A DNA stretch of 64,000 bases from Umbelopsis ramanniana AG (taxonomy: Eukaryota; Mucoromycota; Umbelopsidomycetes; Umbelopsidales; Umbelopsidaceae): contig NW_026252105.1 of NCBI RefSeq assembly GCF_025399195.1, positions 186,001-250,000 of the forward strand, read 5' to 3'. Shown piece by piece: positions 42,465-54,883 of this stretch. The position numbers and the translations under genes were made by a program. Each line of letters starts with the position of its first letter. Position 1 is the first letter of the stretch. The notes under the pieces were generated by a model, which was given only the letters and a program-made list of their open reading frames with translations, was not told the origin of the DNA and did not search any database.

Positions 42465-45400
42465 ATGTCATGCTCAGGTCTAGCGTGGACATCTTCAGAA
42501 TGCGATGCCGCCTTGGACAATAGCAAGCAAGCTCTAAGTTTGCTTGGTAAGCGGAAGCGAGAACCTCAAGGCAGCCTTGCGGACGAACGGGCTGCTTTAC
42601 TGTCTATCCGACGGTTACGACTTGCATATCACTCACATGGAACTATAGTTATGACTGTACGTACTATAACGTGGGAGAAATCAACGTTTGTATATGAGCT
42701 ATGCTAATTATTTTGTTTAGTGGGCTTGTGAGCGGCTAAAGGAACATAGGACATCCGCCGGTTAGCTATGATTTTTCTAGTGAATGAAAAAAGGACGTGT
42801 GCGCATACTTACATTTCGTCTGTCCACATACCAGGAGTACTGGATCTGGATGCTCAGATCACATCAAATCTTAAATCAAGCGTTAATAAATCGCTTGTAG
42901 ATTTAATTGTCGGCTGCTTAGAGGTACAGTCAAATGATTCTCGGTAAGTGTTGGTAGACGATCTCCACCGCATCATTTCACCATCTAATATGACCAATGG
43001 AAAGCAAAAACCAAGTTTTGGAAACCTTTTTCCAGGTAATTTTTGGTGAATGGTTTATTTTGGGGATAACAAGAGACAGTATCAAAAAAAAGTAACCACA
43101 CGTCATTATTTCTCTCCTGGATGGCTGCCATAGATCATCGTCAGCAGTAGTGAGAAACCGGAAGACTTCATGTTATGGCTACTATGCCATGTTGCCACTA
43201 CTCTCCCTGACAAGATACCCGTCGCTCTGCAAAAGATAATTGTTTTCGAGTTTCGAAAGTTGGGAAACCCGTATACTGAAGCGAATAAGTAAGTTCAACG
43301 CGGGAAGCAGCATCAAAACATGACATTTCTGACATTCTTAAATCAGAGACGAAGTAAAAACACCAGAGCAATTACGTCTAGCTACTACTTTGAAGGCATA
43401 CCTCGAATATACTATGGAAAAACCTCGAAATGTCGCAAAGGAGTCTGTCATCTGGTTGCTGCAAGACTACAGCAATATCGTGAAGAAATCAACACACTCT
43501 CCAGATACTACAATGAATGATCATGAAGAAGCCGCACAAATGAGTTATGCAGATGAAAACGACATTGCTCGATACTATATTTCATACCTCATGAGCTTAA
43601 TTCATATCTCTCCCAAATTTGCCAATGGTACCAACAAGACAAAATTTTTGGGACTCCGAGTCACATTTTGCAAGGAACGCACACTAACGTGCTTTTTTCC
43701 ATTTTAGCCGTCTGGCGTGATGTATTTTGCATGCTCTATGAGAATAACTGGATGGGAAAAATATTGTTGTTTGAGCGAAAACAACGATATTCTTACTACA
43801 AGAGGAACTCAAAGTAAGGTTTATTTTTTTGACAGGCTGCGGAAGGAGTCCCTGTGACAGGCCAATGTCCTAATTTTGCTTTCATAGCGAGCCACCTTTT
43901 ATCTTGGCAGACGTTTTCCCCAAGTGGCTGTCACAGGTTGCGTTCAGTCCAAGCGGATTGGTTATGAAGCATGCGCTGGATGTAGCCGTGATGTTGGACA
44001 CAATAGCCCATGACGAAGATTTGGGCATGAAGGAACTAATACCGGTAATAATGACTATTTCTTAGACATGTTTATGGACGTTCCCATCTGACTTGAATTG
44101 AAAATCACGCCATCTTATATCATTACCCTCTGAAGACAAAAGAGAACTCTATTATCACGGGAATGAAAGCGTCGTTCACAGTTCCCGATTTAAAACCAGC
44201 TTCCGTGGACTTGGTGGAATGGACGGTTGGACTACTGAAACAAAACCTGGGACGAGTCAATGAGGAGGCCATGCAGATTCCAATATTTCTACTTCAATTG
44301 CGTGGACTACAAAGTAAAGCAAGTGCTGTGGAACTTCTCTCGCATCTTCTCCTAAGACTGGATAAATCGTCTGACGCCGATTCCAACGAATGTACACGCT
44401 ATCTTATCTTTCATCTCATAAACAAATTGGATGAACGATGGTCAGGGGTGTTCCGGTGAGTTTGAAACTTCAGCATGATCTGGTTTTTTTATTTGAACAT
44501 TCACCCATTTGTTTATGCGCTTTTGCATCCGTTCCATCATGGGAAGTGACGTTCTGGATAAAATTTTTTCTAAACTCAAAGCATCGATATCTAAATTAAC
44601 GGACGAACAGAACTCCGACGCGCGAGTGATTGAGAGAGTCTTGGGAAGTTGCTCAGTCATAGCCGAGCCATGCACAGATGATGCCGGGGTTGCTGCGCAA
44701 GCAACCCTTCACTCCTTTCAAAGTTATCTGGCCGACGAATGGAAAACCGTCATGTCATTGTTTATTAATCATCCTGCTCTGACGTGTCGCATTTCTGGGT
44801 TTGAGGTCCTTCTGTACAGTCAATTTTGGACTCGTGTATCGGACAAGGATGCAGAGCACGATATCGCCGATAAGCTGACGCAAGCGTGGTTCCGATACCT
44901 CACTGAACGGTTTTCAGCATTGCACATACGCGGCGAAAAGGATGCTGCGCTAAGGAAGGTTATTTCCAATTTGGGTAAGTTGGAGGTCCTGCCTGAACGA
45001 ATAGGCGTTGTCCATTTTCTCATTGTTTCTTTCAAATGGAATTTACCCCTTTCCTCTAACAGTGCGTTACATGAGCCATGAACCCAGGATAGCCCGACAA
45101 CTTCTGGAGACGTTTTGTGATCGAATCTATGAAGGCGCCTTGGAATCGTTTTCCCAATCAAAGTACATGACGCTTACTCAGTCTGATAACTGGTTGCTGC
45201 TCGATGTCTATCGGAAGCAAATGTCGGTCCATGTTGCGTCAGCTGACGAACCGTTGGGGCAGGTTAGCCGTCGACCCACGGGTAGTAGGTTTAAACCAAG
45301 ACAACCTCGTTACCTTGCCCATTTAGCCGACACAGAAATAGAGAGGTAGGAAAGAGAAAAAGCTATCATTTCAAATGCAGGTGTATAATTTTCTCCTCAT

Positions 45401-46309
45401 CTAGGTCTTATCAAGATGACATATATGCCAACAATATCATGGACACGGCCCATCTCCTACAGCAAATTACGCAGCAGCACGCAGGTGAGAAAGATGGAGA
45501 TGTGTGAAAAAGGCCACCAATGGAGACATTAATGGAAAAGGAAACTCAGATTTCGGTAGCCAGATCGTCATTAGGCTCTCCACCAAGTGGCCAGCCGTGG
45601 TTACACCAATGGACAAATACGATCAAATGCTCCCTTTGTCACTCCCCAACGAACGGTAAGCCGAACGGAGATGTCCATGAGGATAGTCTCATTTAACTCA
45701 TCTATCTTCCATTAGGGACGGACTCATTGGTAATACATTTCGAGATCATCCGGGGTTATTCGATGTATTACACCATTGCTATACTGATGGTCAAGCGGGC
45801 ATTCATGACTTGTTACGCAGCCTTCTGGCCTACTACATTGCATTTTGGCATATGGACATAGTGAAACAGGCGGAATCACCTTGGGATCATTGTGTACAAC
45901 TGGAGAACACACACCAACTATTGGATTTGCTGAGTCAGGTAAAATTTATTTTATTTTATGGGGTAAAGACTGCGGATCGAACGAAGTGGACTGACTGACG
46001 CGTCACGGTTAGACCGGAGCCATAGAGACTCAGCTATACAACTGCCGTCACCTGTTGAACAGCATGTCGATTGGTGATATTGGCAGCCTACTTTATTCGG
46101 CTATCTGGGGATACATCCGACAGTGTCCAGTCGGCTCTGAAATCCCTGGTCTCGGCAGCACAGCAAGACCAAGTGCGGACATGCGACTCAAACATACCGT
46201 GATAGCTACGGACAAGGTTAAAGTGATTGTTAAGCATCGGCTAGCTCATATTATTCATCGGTCCAAGCCGAGCATGGAAGACTTGGCAAGACAATATGAT
46301 TTTTTGTAA
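42465..46309 (+). CDS. INTS5: Integrator complex subunit 5 homologue
   Basis: INTS5 is a HEAT-repeat core subunit of the metazoan Integrator, which cleaves snRNA and promoter-proximal RNA. About a dozen exons encode roughly 900 residues (human: 1,019). The evidence is strongest at the C-terminus: FRDHPGLFDVLHHCYTDG and LLRSLLAYYIAFWHMD align with human FREQPLLFELLKLVAAAP and LLRGLLAALLGHWE. ESPWDHCVQLENTHQLLDLL and LLNSMSIGDIGSLLYSAIWG align with SPWHLEASCTLVAVM and VFSQLAPFEVRLLLLSVWG. Order and spacing are kept. The N-terminal half is helical HEAT-like (FMLWLLCHVATTLPDKIP, VAKESVIWLLQDYSNIVK) with little direct identity. A nuclear-localisation-like GKRKRE sits near residue 35. The start at 42465 is the first in-frame ATG. 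Confidence 0.78.
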
Positions 46310-46946
46310 ACATTGAACGGGTGTATTAAGCTATGGGTTGTGACGTGGTGGAAATCTATAAGCGCGGAAACGGGATTATCAAGCAACGACGGGGGATTTA
46401 GGCGGTAGTGTCATGTGCCAAATAAGGAAAGTGCTGTTCGTTTCAGCCCGCTTGGCAAATCATATCCCCTGGTGTGGCTCAGTGTTGAATGCGCAAAAAC
46501 ATTCAACCCCTCCACGCGAGGGAAGTCTATCTAAAGTGCCGAAGCTCATACCAAAGTAAACCCGAATACCGATGAACACGGAAGCCGCCACCGCAGTCCG
46601 ATCCAGTCAGTCAACATCTACAGCCGCAGTAGGAACCATCGAAAAATCACTAGGTTTTAAAGTCACGAGACGAAATTTATGACAAACCGCAGCGCTTGTG
46701 AAAATAATGTCTATACGGCTGAATGACCGTAATTGGAAATTTTGGCTGTGATGATTGGTGCATCGCTTTAAGACCGTTTTCTTCTTGGCGATTCCATTTT
46801 ATCTTGCCATCTTTTTATTTTCGTCGACTTATTAAAACCGCTTGTTCTCCATTCATTGTTGCGGTTTTCTTTCAACTACTCTTTTGCCTTGCCCTTGCTT
46901 TTTCTGCGAGAGTCTTAGTATTTGAACGTTTCCATTACTCCATACT
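46310..46946. other. Upstream region and leader of the cyclin gene
   Basis: About 640 bp. The part after 46700 has the CT-rich look of a core promoter and leader. An ATG at 46723 opens a 92-codon frame that overlaps the cyclin ATG out of frame. No other gene. Confidence 0.5.
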
Positions 46947-48082
46947 ATGCACCCTATTCAACCTCCAAATGACATCCAATATCAACTCAAGTCAGCCATA
47001 AGCAAACGATGCTTACTCCCTACACCGCCACCCTGCGCTAAGCGTTCCACCAGCGATCCTGACCTGTACTCGCTTGAGAATCACAAGTCGAACATTAGCC
47101 ATGAGGCTTCACCGCTGCGCCGCTCATCACGACCACCACCTTCTACTGCGCCTCCACTCAGCGCTTCGCCAAAGTCCATGAACCAAAAGCTTTTATATGT
47201 AGACAACCTAGTTGGTGAGTTTCCACTTTCATCCTTTGCCCACGTTGATTTAAATACCCGCCGGTATTTTTCTAATATTAATCACGCATGGATTTTCTAG
47301 ACACCACCGCTAAAGTTATTGAAGCCATTTGGCCCACCGTCAACAAACCAAAGGCCAATGTCGTCTCACTCCGTACATTCATTCAGGAAGTGCTGAAACG
47401 ATCACGCACCACCTATTCCACCCTTCAAACCGCTCTTTTCTACCTTTTTCGAGTCAAAAATGCCATCATTCATCAACTTCAAGGTCAATGCATGACCACC
47501 ACCGTTCGACGAGAACAAGATTACATCAGCTGTGGACGTCGCATGTTTCTTGCCAGTCTTATTCTGGCCAGCAAGTTTCTTCAAGATAGAAACTATCGCA
47601 ACTCAGCATGGGCTAAAATTTCTGGCCTTCCTGTGTCTGAAATCAATGCTGCGGAAATGGTTTTTCTAAAAGTCATCGATTGCAACTTGTTTATCAGCAA
47701 AGCTACCTTTGATCAATGGTACTCTTTGCTTAATACGCATATCGAAAATAGAGTCACTCGACCTCAACACCCTACCGCTAATAATAACAAACCCTCCTCT
47801 CAACCATCCTACTATTTACAAACCCCCCCACAAAACATACCCACATCGCTTCAACCACTTTCCCCTCCTCTATCACAATCGTCAAGCTCTCCTTGCAGCA
47901 CATGCAACACACCTCAGCATCCTCACGATTCCGCAGTTTCGCTTTCTCAAGATAACTTTTCGCCTCCCTTGTCTGGCAAACTATCTGGCAAACGATCCTA
48001 CTCCGATGAAGACGAAGCTTCCCTTGCTCTCAAGCGTGTCAAGACCGATAAAGATGACTTTTCCCTGGTCATGGGCTGGTAG
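46947..48082 (+). CDS. PCL/Pho80-type cyclin (Pho85 partner)
   Basis: Cyclin of the Pho80/PCL family, regulators of the Pho85/CDK5-type kinase. Two exons (46947-47214, 47301-48082) encode 349 residues. A Pro/Ser-rich N-terminus of about 90 residues precedes the cyclin box: FIQEVLKRSRTTYSTLQTAL, CGRRMFLASLILASKFLQDR, AWAKISGLPVSEINAAEMVF and IDCNLFISKATFDQWY. The C-terminal 150 residues are Pro/Ser/Gln-rich and disordered, typical of unstable cyclins. The closest yeast relatives are Pcl1/2/5-like; which one cannot be told by eye. Confidence 0.88.
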
Positions 48083-48477
48083 TAGCTCAGAATTCTATAT
48101 TACCCCTTACATCACCATCTTGAATTTCTTTGTTCATTACATAACATCATCCTCACACACTGTATTTCAACTGCACACCCAACGTTTTTCTATATTCTTT
48201 TTTGCTGACGAATGTATTCCGTTCATTTTCCCTAGTTTAACCCCACCCCTCCCTCTTCTCCCTGTAGCATACTATGACAAAAAGCATGTTGAATTATTTA
48301 CAACATTAAAAAAAAAAAGAGCCATTCGACTTAATGTACTTTAATCCTTCCCTGCCTGCGATACTTTTTTATTTTTAACTCACTTGGATGGCGATCGATT
48401 TTATTTTCTCAGGGATCAGACGGTGCCAAAAATAAATTTTGCTCGCACTGGGCAGAAAAAAAATAATTCACTCGTTC
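48083..48477. other. Intergenic region, cyclin 3' UTR and HAT1 promoter
   Basis: About 395 bp, T-rich with an A-tract at 48309. No gene seen. Confidence 0.5.
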
Positions 48478-50415
48478 ATGGCCAGCCTGCAATATAATCC
48501 AGCCGATCTCGAAGCGTACGGCTGCAATACCACCGAAGCCACCGAGCTCCGTTTAGGTAGGGTATCATCACAAAGCAAGGCGCACTTCAGCCGCAGTCAT
48601 TAATAGAATTCTACATGGTGATCTAGTCCGGCCCAATGCCTCTCTTGGCGCGTCGACGCGATACGTGGAATTCAATCCTGAATTTACGTATCCTATTTTT
48701 GGCGAGCAGGAAATTGCATTCGGATACAAAGATCTGGCTATCCAGGTAGGTTTGGATGTGTCATATCCCTCTTACATAAAACCTATCATTTATCCTTTTC
48801 CCTCCCGGCCAGCTTTACTACGCATCCGGGTCGCTGGCTACTTACTTTCACTTGGACTACGCAGAAAAATTTCAGGGCGTAGCTTCCTCGTCGTCTGAAG
48901 CAGAGCCACTTGCTGCGGATGATATTGAAGGGAAACTACGAGAGTTCATACCGCATGGTAACGTATATGGTCCAGACCCACCTAAACTATATGACTCAAA
49001 ATTAAAAATCATCTTTTTCTTTTTCGGTAACGCATGGGACACAGATTATATGACCAATTACGATCGATTCTTGGAGAAGGTCAAAGAAGATGAAGCATCG
49101 TTCCGTCCACTCGGCGAAAAAGTGCACGAATACAGCTTGAATGATGGAAAGGACCAATTCGAGATTTACAAGGTAAACAAGATATGCATGCATCCTGTGT
49201 TGCACGCTGGTGTTTGCTCATACACATATTGTGAAAGTCATCGTTCAGCAGTGAGAAATTCAGAACGTATCATGAACGCATGCAACTTTTCATGCTTCTG
49301 TACGTGGAGGGCTCCAGCTACATTGACTCCGAAGATGACAAGTGGAGCATTTACACCATGTAAGTTGGTCTTTCACGCAAAAAGTCATGATACAATCGAA
49401 CGTCTAAACCATCTTGTGACAGATTCAAACGCGAAGATGCAGCCGACGTTACGTCGTATCACTTTGTGGGATATGCCACACTCTATCCATTTTTCTGCTG
49501 GCCAGATAAAATTCGAATGCGCATTAGGTAGGTGAACTCATGGAAAAATTCTTTGTACCGACCTCTGACTGATCATGATGCTCTCAGTCAATTCTTGATA
49601 TTACCACCGTTTCAGTCTCACGGTCATGGAAGTAAGTATCACAAGCTATGAAGGGGGCTGCGGCCAGAAAGTCAGATGAGACGCGCGTACCCATGGCGGA
49701 GTCTTCAGTCGCTAATCTTATGATCAAAAGGCATTCTCTATTCTACGCTGTACAAGGAATCCATGGCCCGAAATGATGTAGTGGAAATGAACGGTCAGTC
49801 AGCCATTTTTTTTTTTTTTGTTGCCGCCACCCCACCATGCTGGTATCATACGCTGATACGCCTTCATTTGACGACTTTTAGTGGAGGATCCCAATGATAA
49901 CTTTGCCGATTTACGAGATAAAAATGACATGCGTATGTTGATCGATGCCGATGCGTTCAAAGGTCTCAAGGCACCTGTATCTGATGAATTTGTCGACATG
50001 GCCCGCAAAAAGTACAAGCTCACCAAGGTAAGGCGAGAGAAGAAGGAAGGGCATAGAAGGGCCTGGCCCTGCGGTATTCTCCGCTCTTCCATCTGGGTGG
50101 CATATGAGCTAACTTATCACATCGTTCGTTTTCAGCGACAAATGCAAAGGTGCATTGAGATTTATCTTTTGCAGCATCTGGATAAGCGTAAGGCCTCCGA
50201 TTACAAGAGCTATCGATTGCAAGTGAAAACAAGATTATACAAATTCAACTTGGTGAGTTGTCTGTCATGCTTCCATGTATTTCCACTCCGACTAATGTGT
50301 CGATTACCCCCAGGATGCTCTGAGAGACATGGAAGCAAACGAACGTTTGGAAAAACTTCAAGAGACATATAAAGGCGTGGAGGAAGACTATCATAGAATT
50401 ATCGAACTCATCTAG
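48478..50415 (+). CDS. HAT1: Histone acetyltransferase type B catalytic subunit HAT1
   Basis: Acetylates newly made histone H4 at K5/K12 before deposition. About nine exons encode roughly 430 residues. Visible: YPIFGEQEIAFGYKDLAIQL (human-type N-domain), RPLGEKVHEYS then FEIYK, and FRTYHERMQLFMLLYVEGSS (human FREYHERLQTFLMWFIETAS). The acetyl-CoA loop is FLILPPFQSHGHG and the catalytic Glu lies in MNVEDPNDNFADLRD. The C-terminal helices are KRQMQRCIEIYLLQ, YKSYRLQVKTRLYK and GVEEDYHRIIEL. The intron after HG uses the distant acceptor ACACAG at 49044; the acceptor before SSFSSEKF (about 49240) is my least certain junction. Family certain. Confidence 0.92.
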
Positions 50416-50755
50416 ATTAGATAGGATTCCTTCATTTGCCACCGCGGCTGTTCCAAACTAGATGCCCACTGACATGGATTTGCATTCATAAAAGCACAAA
50501 GAGAAACAATACAAAAAAAGTCAATATTAAAGCTCTGCTAGATTAATTGAGATTCATCATCAAACAGGATGCGAGTTATAAAGAGAAAAAAGTATGTACA
50601 TTTTGGAACATAGCAATAAAAAAGGACACTGAACAAATGCTTACAAGGAAATTAAAGCCATGCCTTGGCACCACACTGAGGTTGTTGGTGCTCGGTAGAA
50701 AGGAAGGCATGATATGGCATGATCCATAGAAGGGGTTGGAATAAAGTAAATAATC
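50416..50755. other. Convergent intergenic region
   Basis: 340 bp between the 3' ends of HAT1 (plus) and the KH-domain gene (minus); A-rich, no gene seen. Confidence 0.5.
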
Positions 50756-53700
50756 TAGATATCAAAGCCTGGACTCCGGCCGTTAAGATGTTGCGTAGGA
50801 AACGATGCTTTTGGGTGCAGTGGAAATGGATCAAGGCTGAAAGGTTGGGCGAAAGCTTCTACCCCAGAAAGAACCGCCATTAGCAAATAAAGCACAAAAA
50901 CTCAACTCAAACGCAAAAGTCTGCTCTCTCTATTTTTTCCACCACTTCACCCGAAAGCAAATTAAAAAAACAAATACCTACTATTCATCTCCTCCCAACT
51001 GTTATCTGGTTGAGTAGCATCTCCTGGACCAAATACTTTTCCGTATTGGAATCCAGGTGGCGGTATCTTTGGGCGTACAGTGGGTGGTGATGGGTCATCT
51101 TGGTTATGTTGTTGCTGGTATTGATATTGTTGGAAGCTAAGGAGATCTCGTTTGAGAATGGATTCAGGAAGTGATCGCTGCGAAGCAGCCTTCCCGCTAT
51201 TGATCGTTCCAGTGGAATAGGAAGATGTCAGAGCATTAGGAGGCGGTACTTGTGACATGCGTCTAATATCATGCATCGTCGAGCTTCTTGACGGCCCCGT
51301 GGGGGTTTGACTTGGACGATAGCCAAAGGTATTTCCAGGTATGATCCCGCTGAAAGCCGTTGTATCATAACCGGCCGATCGAGGTCTCAAATCCATACCT
51401 TGAGTGTAAAACTAAAAAGATTCGAGGAAATGATTAGTTCGCATGACAAAAAATCATACACTTGTATTGATAGCTGAAACAATTGCTTACCGAAGACGGC
51501 TGGCTGGGATTGGGAGCATTGCTCCATATGCTACTAGAAGTACTGGTTGACGTTGACAACGATGGCTTCTGAGATTGTCTTTCAGATTGCCTTGGAATTC
51601 TCAGATCCCCTTCGGATCCACCCGTCTCTTCAAAGATCGCTCGAATAGGACTATCTGGTAAACCTTGCTTAGGTCCCTCATTGAAGTTGCTAGAACCTTC
51701 ACGACCAGGACCAAAATTTCCCCATGAGGCTCCAAAAGCACTACCACTAGGGTGGTTAAATAAGCTGTAACTAGACAAACCGACATCTGCGCGAGAGAGA
51801 GAAAATGAGATTATTTAGTCACTTTTTTACGGTGATATTCTACTTGAATTCAAAAATGAGCATACCTGGCGACTCGATGTTCGCAAGAGATTCACTATTG
51901 AACTTCAATAGCGAATCGTCGAATGAATCGCTGGGACAACTGGCAAGGTCACTAGGGTTCAAATCTTGAATGGACGGGTTAATACCGTGATTCTTCAAGA
52001 AATCAGTCAATTCATTCAGAGCATGTGGCAGAGCGTCGATGATATTTTGGGTAAATTTGAGCAGAATAACAATCTTTGCTTCTTCAGGAGCTTTAGTTCC
52101 CGCCTTGGGTGTTGAGGAGCTTTCTAACGAGGCAGGCTCAGTAGACTCTTCAAGAGTAGGCACACAAACGGTAAAGTCATGATCGGTCTTGATCTTCATC
52201 ACCAGGTTTTTGAAATCCGCAGAGTTCAACAATTCACGTAGCTCTGGTGTATCTGGGGCAGTGATAAAATGCTCCTCTGGCACCAGTTGGTTCAAGAACT
52301 GAGTGACTAAATGAATCTGAAACTGAGGTCCAGTGACTTGAACCTTGTCGCAAGCCAGTTCTCTGTCGGGCCAATGGACTTTAGAGTTTGCCTTTTGTTC
52401 GACGTCCTGCAGTTCCAAATCATGATTTTGTAGCAAAGTTCGATGTAATCTGGAAGGAATATAAAGCGACTGTGTGATAAAGTCTTTGTCTCTTGGGTTG
52501 ATAAGTTCCATGACGGCATGTTTAAGATTATCCAGATTGATTTGGTTTTTCATAGGCGTACGAGCTACCACATTATCTTCGTTACTGTAATAGCCACCCA
52601 GGGAAGCGAACTCTTCGGCTCCAGAAAACTTCACGTAAACGCCATATTTTTTCATGATGCGTTGAATGTTTTTGCCTCCCACTCCTATGATTCGGCGATG
52701 ATAGACCTCTGGAACAGAAAAGGAGATTTCGGCAGGCAGTTCATCTTGCATTAATGTAAGTCCATCCAGAGCTTTGGCAAAATTGGTACTGCTGACTTCA
52801 ATGACAAAATTATATTCGCTGAATGGCAAAAATCGAATTTTGACTCCACAGGTTTTCATGATCTTGTTGATCTTTCCATTTTTCTTTCCACTGATAAACT
52901 CTCGTTGATCGTTTGCCAACTCTACATCGAAGATAGTATCTTGATGGTACATCTGAGATAGAAAATACCATTTTCGGAACGCGAGAAAAATAACAGATAT
53001 AGATTAAAGTTAGACACAAACACATGAGTGTACAGGAGGCGATCTCGAAAGAGCTTACTTTGAGGAAAGGCATGTCATACAACATTTGATATACGTTTCG
53101 AACAGCGCGCTCGGTTCCAAACACTTCAATGCATCCTTGGTCGCTTTTGTATGCAACTTCTGCTCCAGAGGCTTGGGCTAGCTGAGCAACCAGTTTGCCT
53201 ACGTTTTCCAGTGAGCTAAAAATATTACTATTGTCGTCTGGATTAAATGCGCCTGACTCGCTGGGATTCTTAAAGAAAAACGTAGCCTGGTATACATTGC
53301 ATGCCTAGATGGATCGGATGTCAGTGTACGACTTGGAAAAGGGCATTACGGAGCTTTGGGGGCATTCTACTCACCAGATAATTGAGCGAACGCAAGGTTC
53401 GTTCGACGTTGACGCGATTCTCTGCGTACACGGTGATGGTGTTATTTCCAGAGCCAATAGCAGGTAGTGCGATAAAAGAACCTAAAAAAAATGAAATACA
53501 AAAAAAAAAATCAAATTGCATCAGTCTCAATTCTTCCGCTTCCGAAATATCTTTTTCCCTCCAAGAACTCACCGTTGTCCTGCATGATATTTCGTAATTC
53601 ATCCCGTCGCTGTAATAGCATCCAGTCTATTTTTCGTGGATGCAGGATGGAATCCTTGTGATACATGGAGTTGGCCTATTGTTGTTTTTAGATTGCCATA

Positions 53701-54662
53701 GTTAGAGAATGCAAAAATAATAATAATAATAACAACAACATCTTCCAAAAAAGCCAATTAAACACTGTTTGTGATACCTTTTGGAGTGACAGCTTTGTGA
53801 GCATGTCCTTGGCTCTAGCAATTCCGACTGAATCTCCGGTAATATGTATGGTAGCAGGCTTTTCGGCTGCCGATGTTCGATCCTGATTTGCCATGGAAAG
53901 AAACACAGAAGGGAGATAAATATTGGTAGCTGTCTCTTTGCTGATGGACTGCAAGTAGCATCGCTTCTTTCCGCACACCACGCTATGGAGGTTGTGGGGC
54001 ATATCCAAAGTGTCCGTGCGCAAACCAGCCTATTGTTAGTGACACAGAGCTGGATTAGGAAACTGGCAATCATAACAACGTTCCATTTGTTATTGCAACA
54101 CTTGCCATATTATCCAGGAACACAAGCACTTGTACACGCGCTTTCTCCGCCTGTTCAATCACACCGTGTACAGTGATGGTGCATTTCCCTCCCAAGTTGC
54201 TGACGCGGATGTGGGTTTCGGTATCCGCCTCGATTTTTTCAAACCCTTGCTGCACGACTGGCTTGAGTTCTTGACTCAATGTGTCGACATAGATATCTTG
54301 AGCAGAGGGTCGTATGATCAAATTGATCTGTCAAATACATTGGAGTTAGTCTTTTTGTTGGGTTTTCAAGTAAAATGCTCCGATCCAACAACCTTGATGG
54401 GATTATCTCGTAACAATTCTCCGCGTGCCGAGAGAACAAGTGCAGCTGGACCACTCAGTGTGATGTTGCAAGCTGATATTTGTTTGGAAAGACTAGGGTT
54501 GGCTTTGGCGAAGAACTCGTTTGTAAATTGCGCTGTGATATGCGGCTTTTGACTTGCAAGTGTCCCACAGGCATTCCGCAAATCTCGGAATGAGTCTTCT
54601 CCATCTCGGACTTGACAAGTATCGGGAACGGCAAGGCAAAAGGAAAAAGCTAATTGTGCCAT
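50756..54662 (-). CDS. Multi-KH-domain RNA-binding protein (BicC/vigilin-like)
   Basis: Cytoplasmic RNA-binding protein of a fungal multi-KH family; a role in mRNA localisation or translation is inferred. About nine exons, over 1,100 residues. At least three KH units keep a GxxG loop: SVVCGKKRCYLQSISKETA, EFISGKKNGKINKIMKTCGV and RRIIGVGGKNIQRIMKKYGV. Other KH-like folds around HGVIEQAEKARVQVLVFLD and ITVYAENRVNVERTLRSLNY lack a clean loop. The C-terminal 300 residues are Ser/Pro/Gln-rich and disordered. I placed the last exon at 50756-50858 (after GTAGGT...GGGGTAG), giving a tail that ends GRSPGFDI. The N-terminal ATG at 54662 is tentative; an upstream exon or the in-frame ATG at 54782 is possible. 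Confidence 0.75.
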
Positions 54663-54883
54663 CCCCAGAGAAATAGAAGGAAGTTGAGAAGAGAGAGAGG
54701 GAAGGAATAACCTGATGAGTTGGAATAACCAAAGCAAAAAACGGTAAGAATAACAATGACCCGCCCGCCCGCATGCAATCAAGGCCAGTTGATGTCTCTT
54801 TTTGAATTGGGTTGAGCTCCGATGACTTTCAAACCAGCGTGACTGTCATCCCTGCCCGACCACCTCAGCGCAGAGAAGTGCCA
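54663..54883. promoter_or_regulatory. Bidirectional promoter, KH gene / EPG5
   Basis: Up to 221 bp between divergent starts, shorter if the KH gene begins at 54782. Confidence 0.5.
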
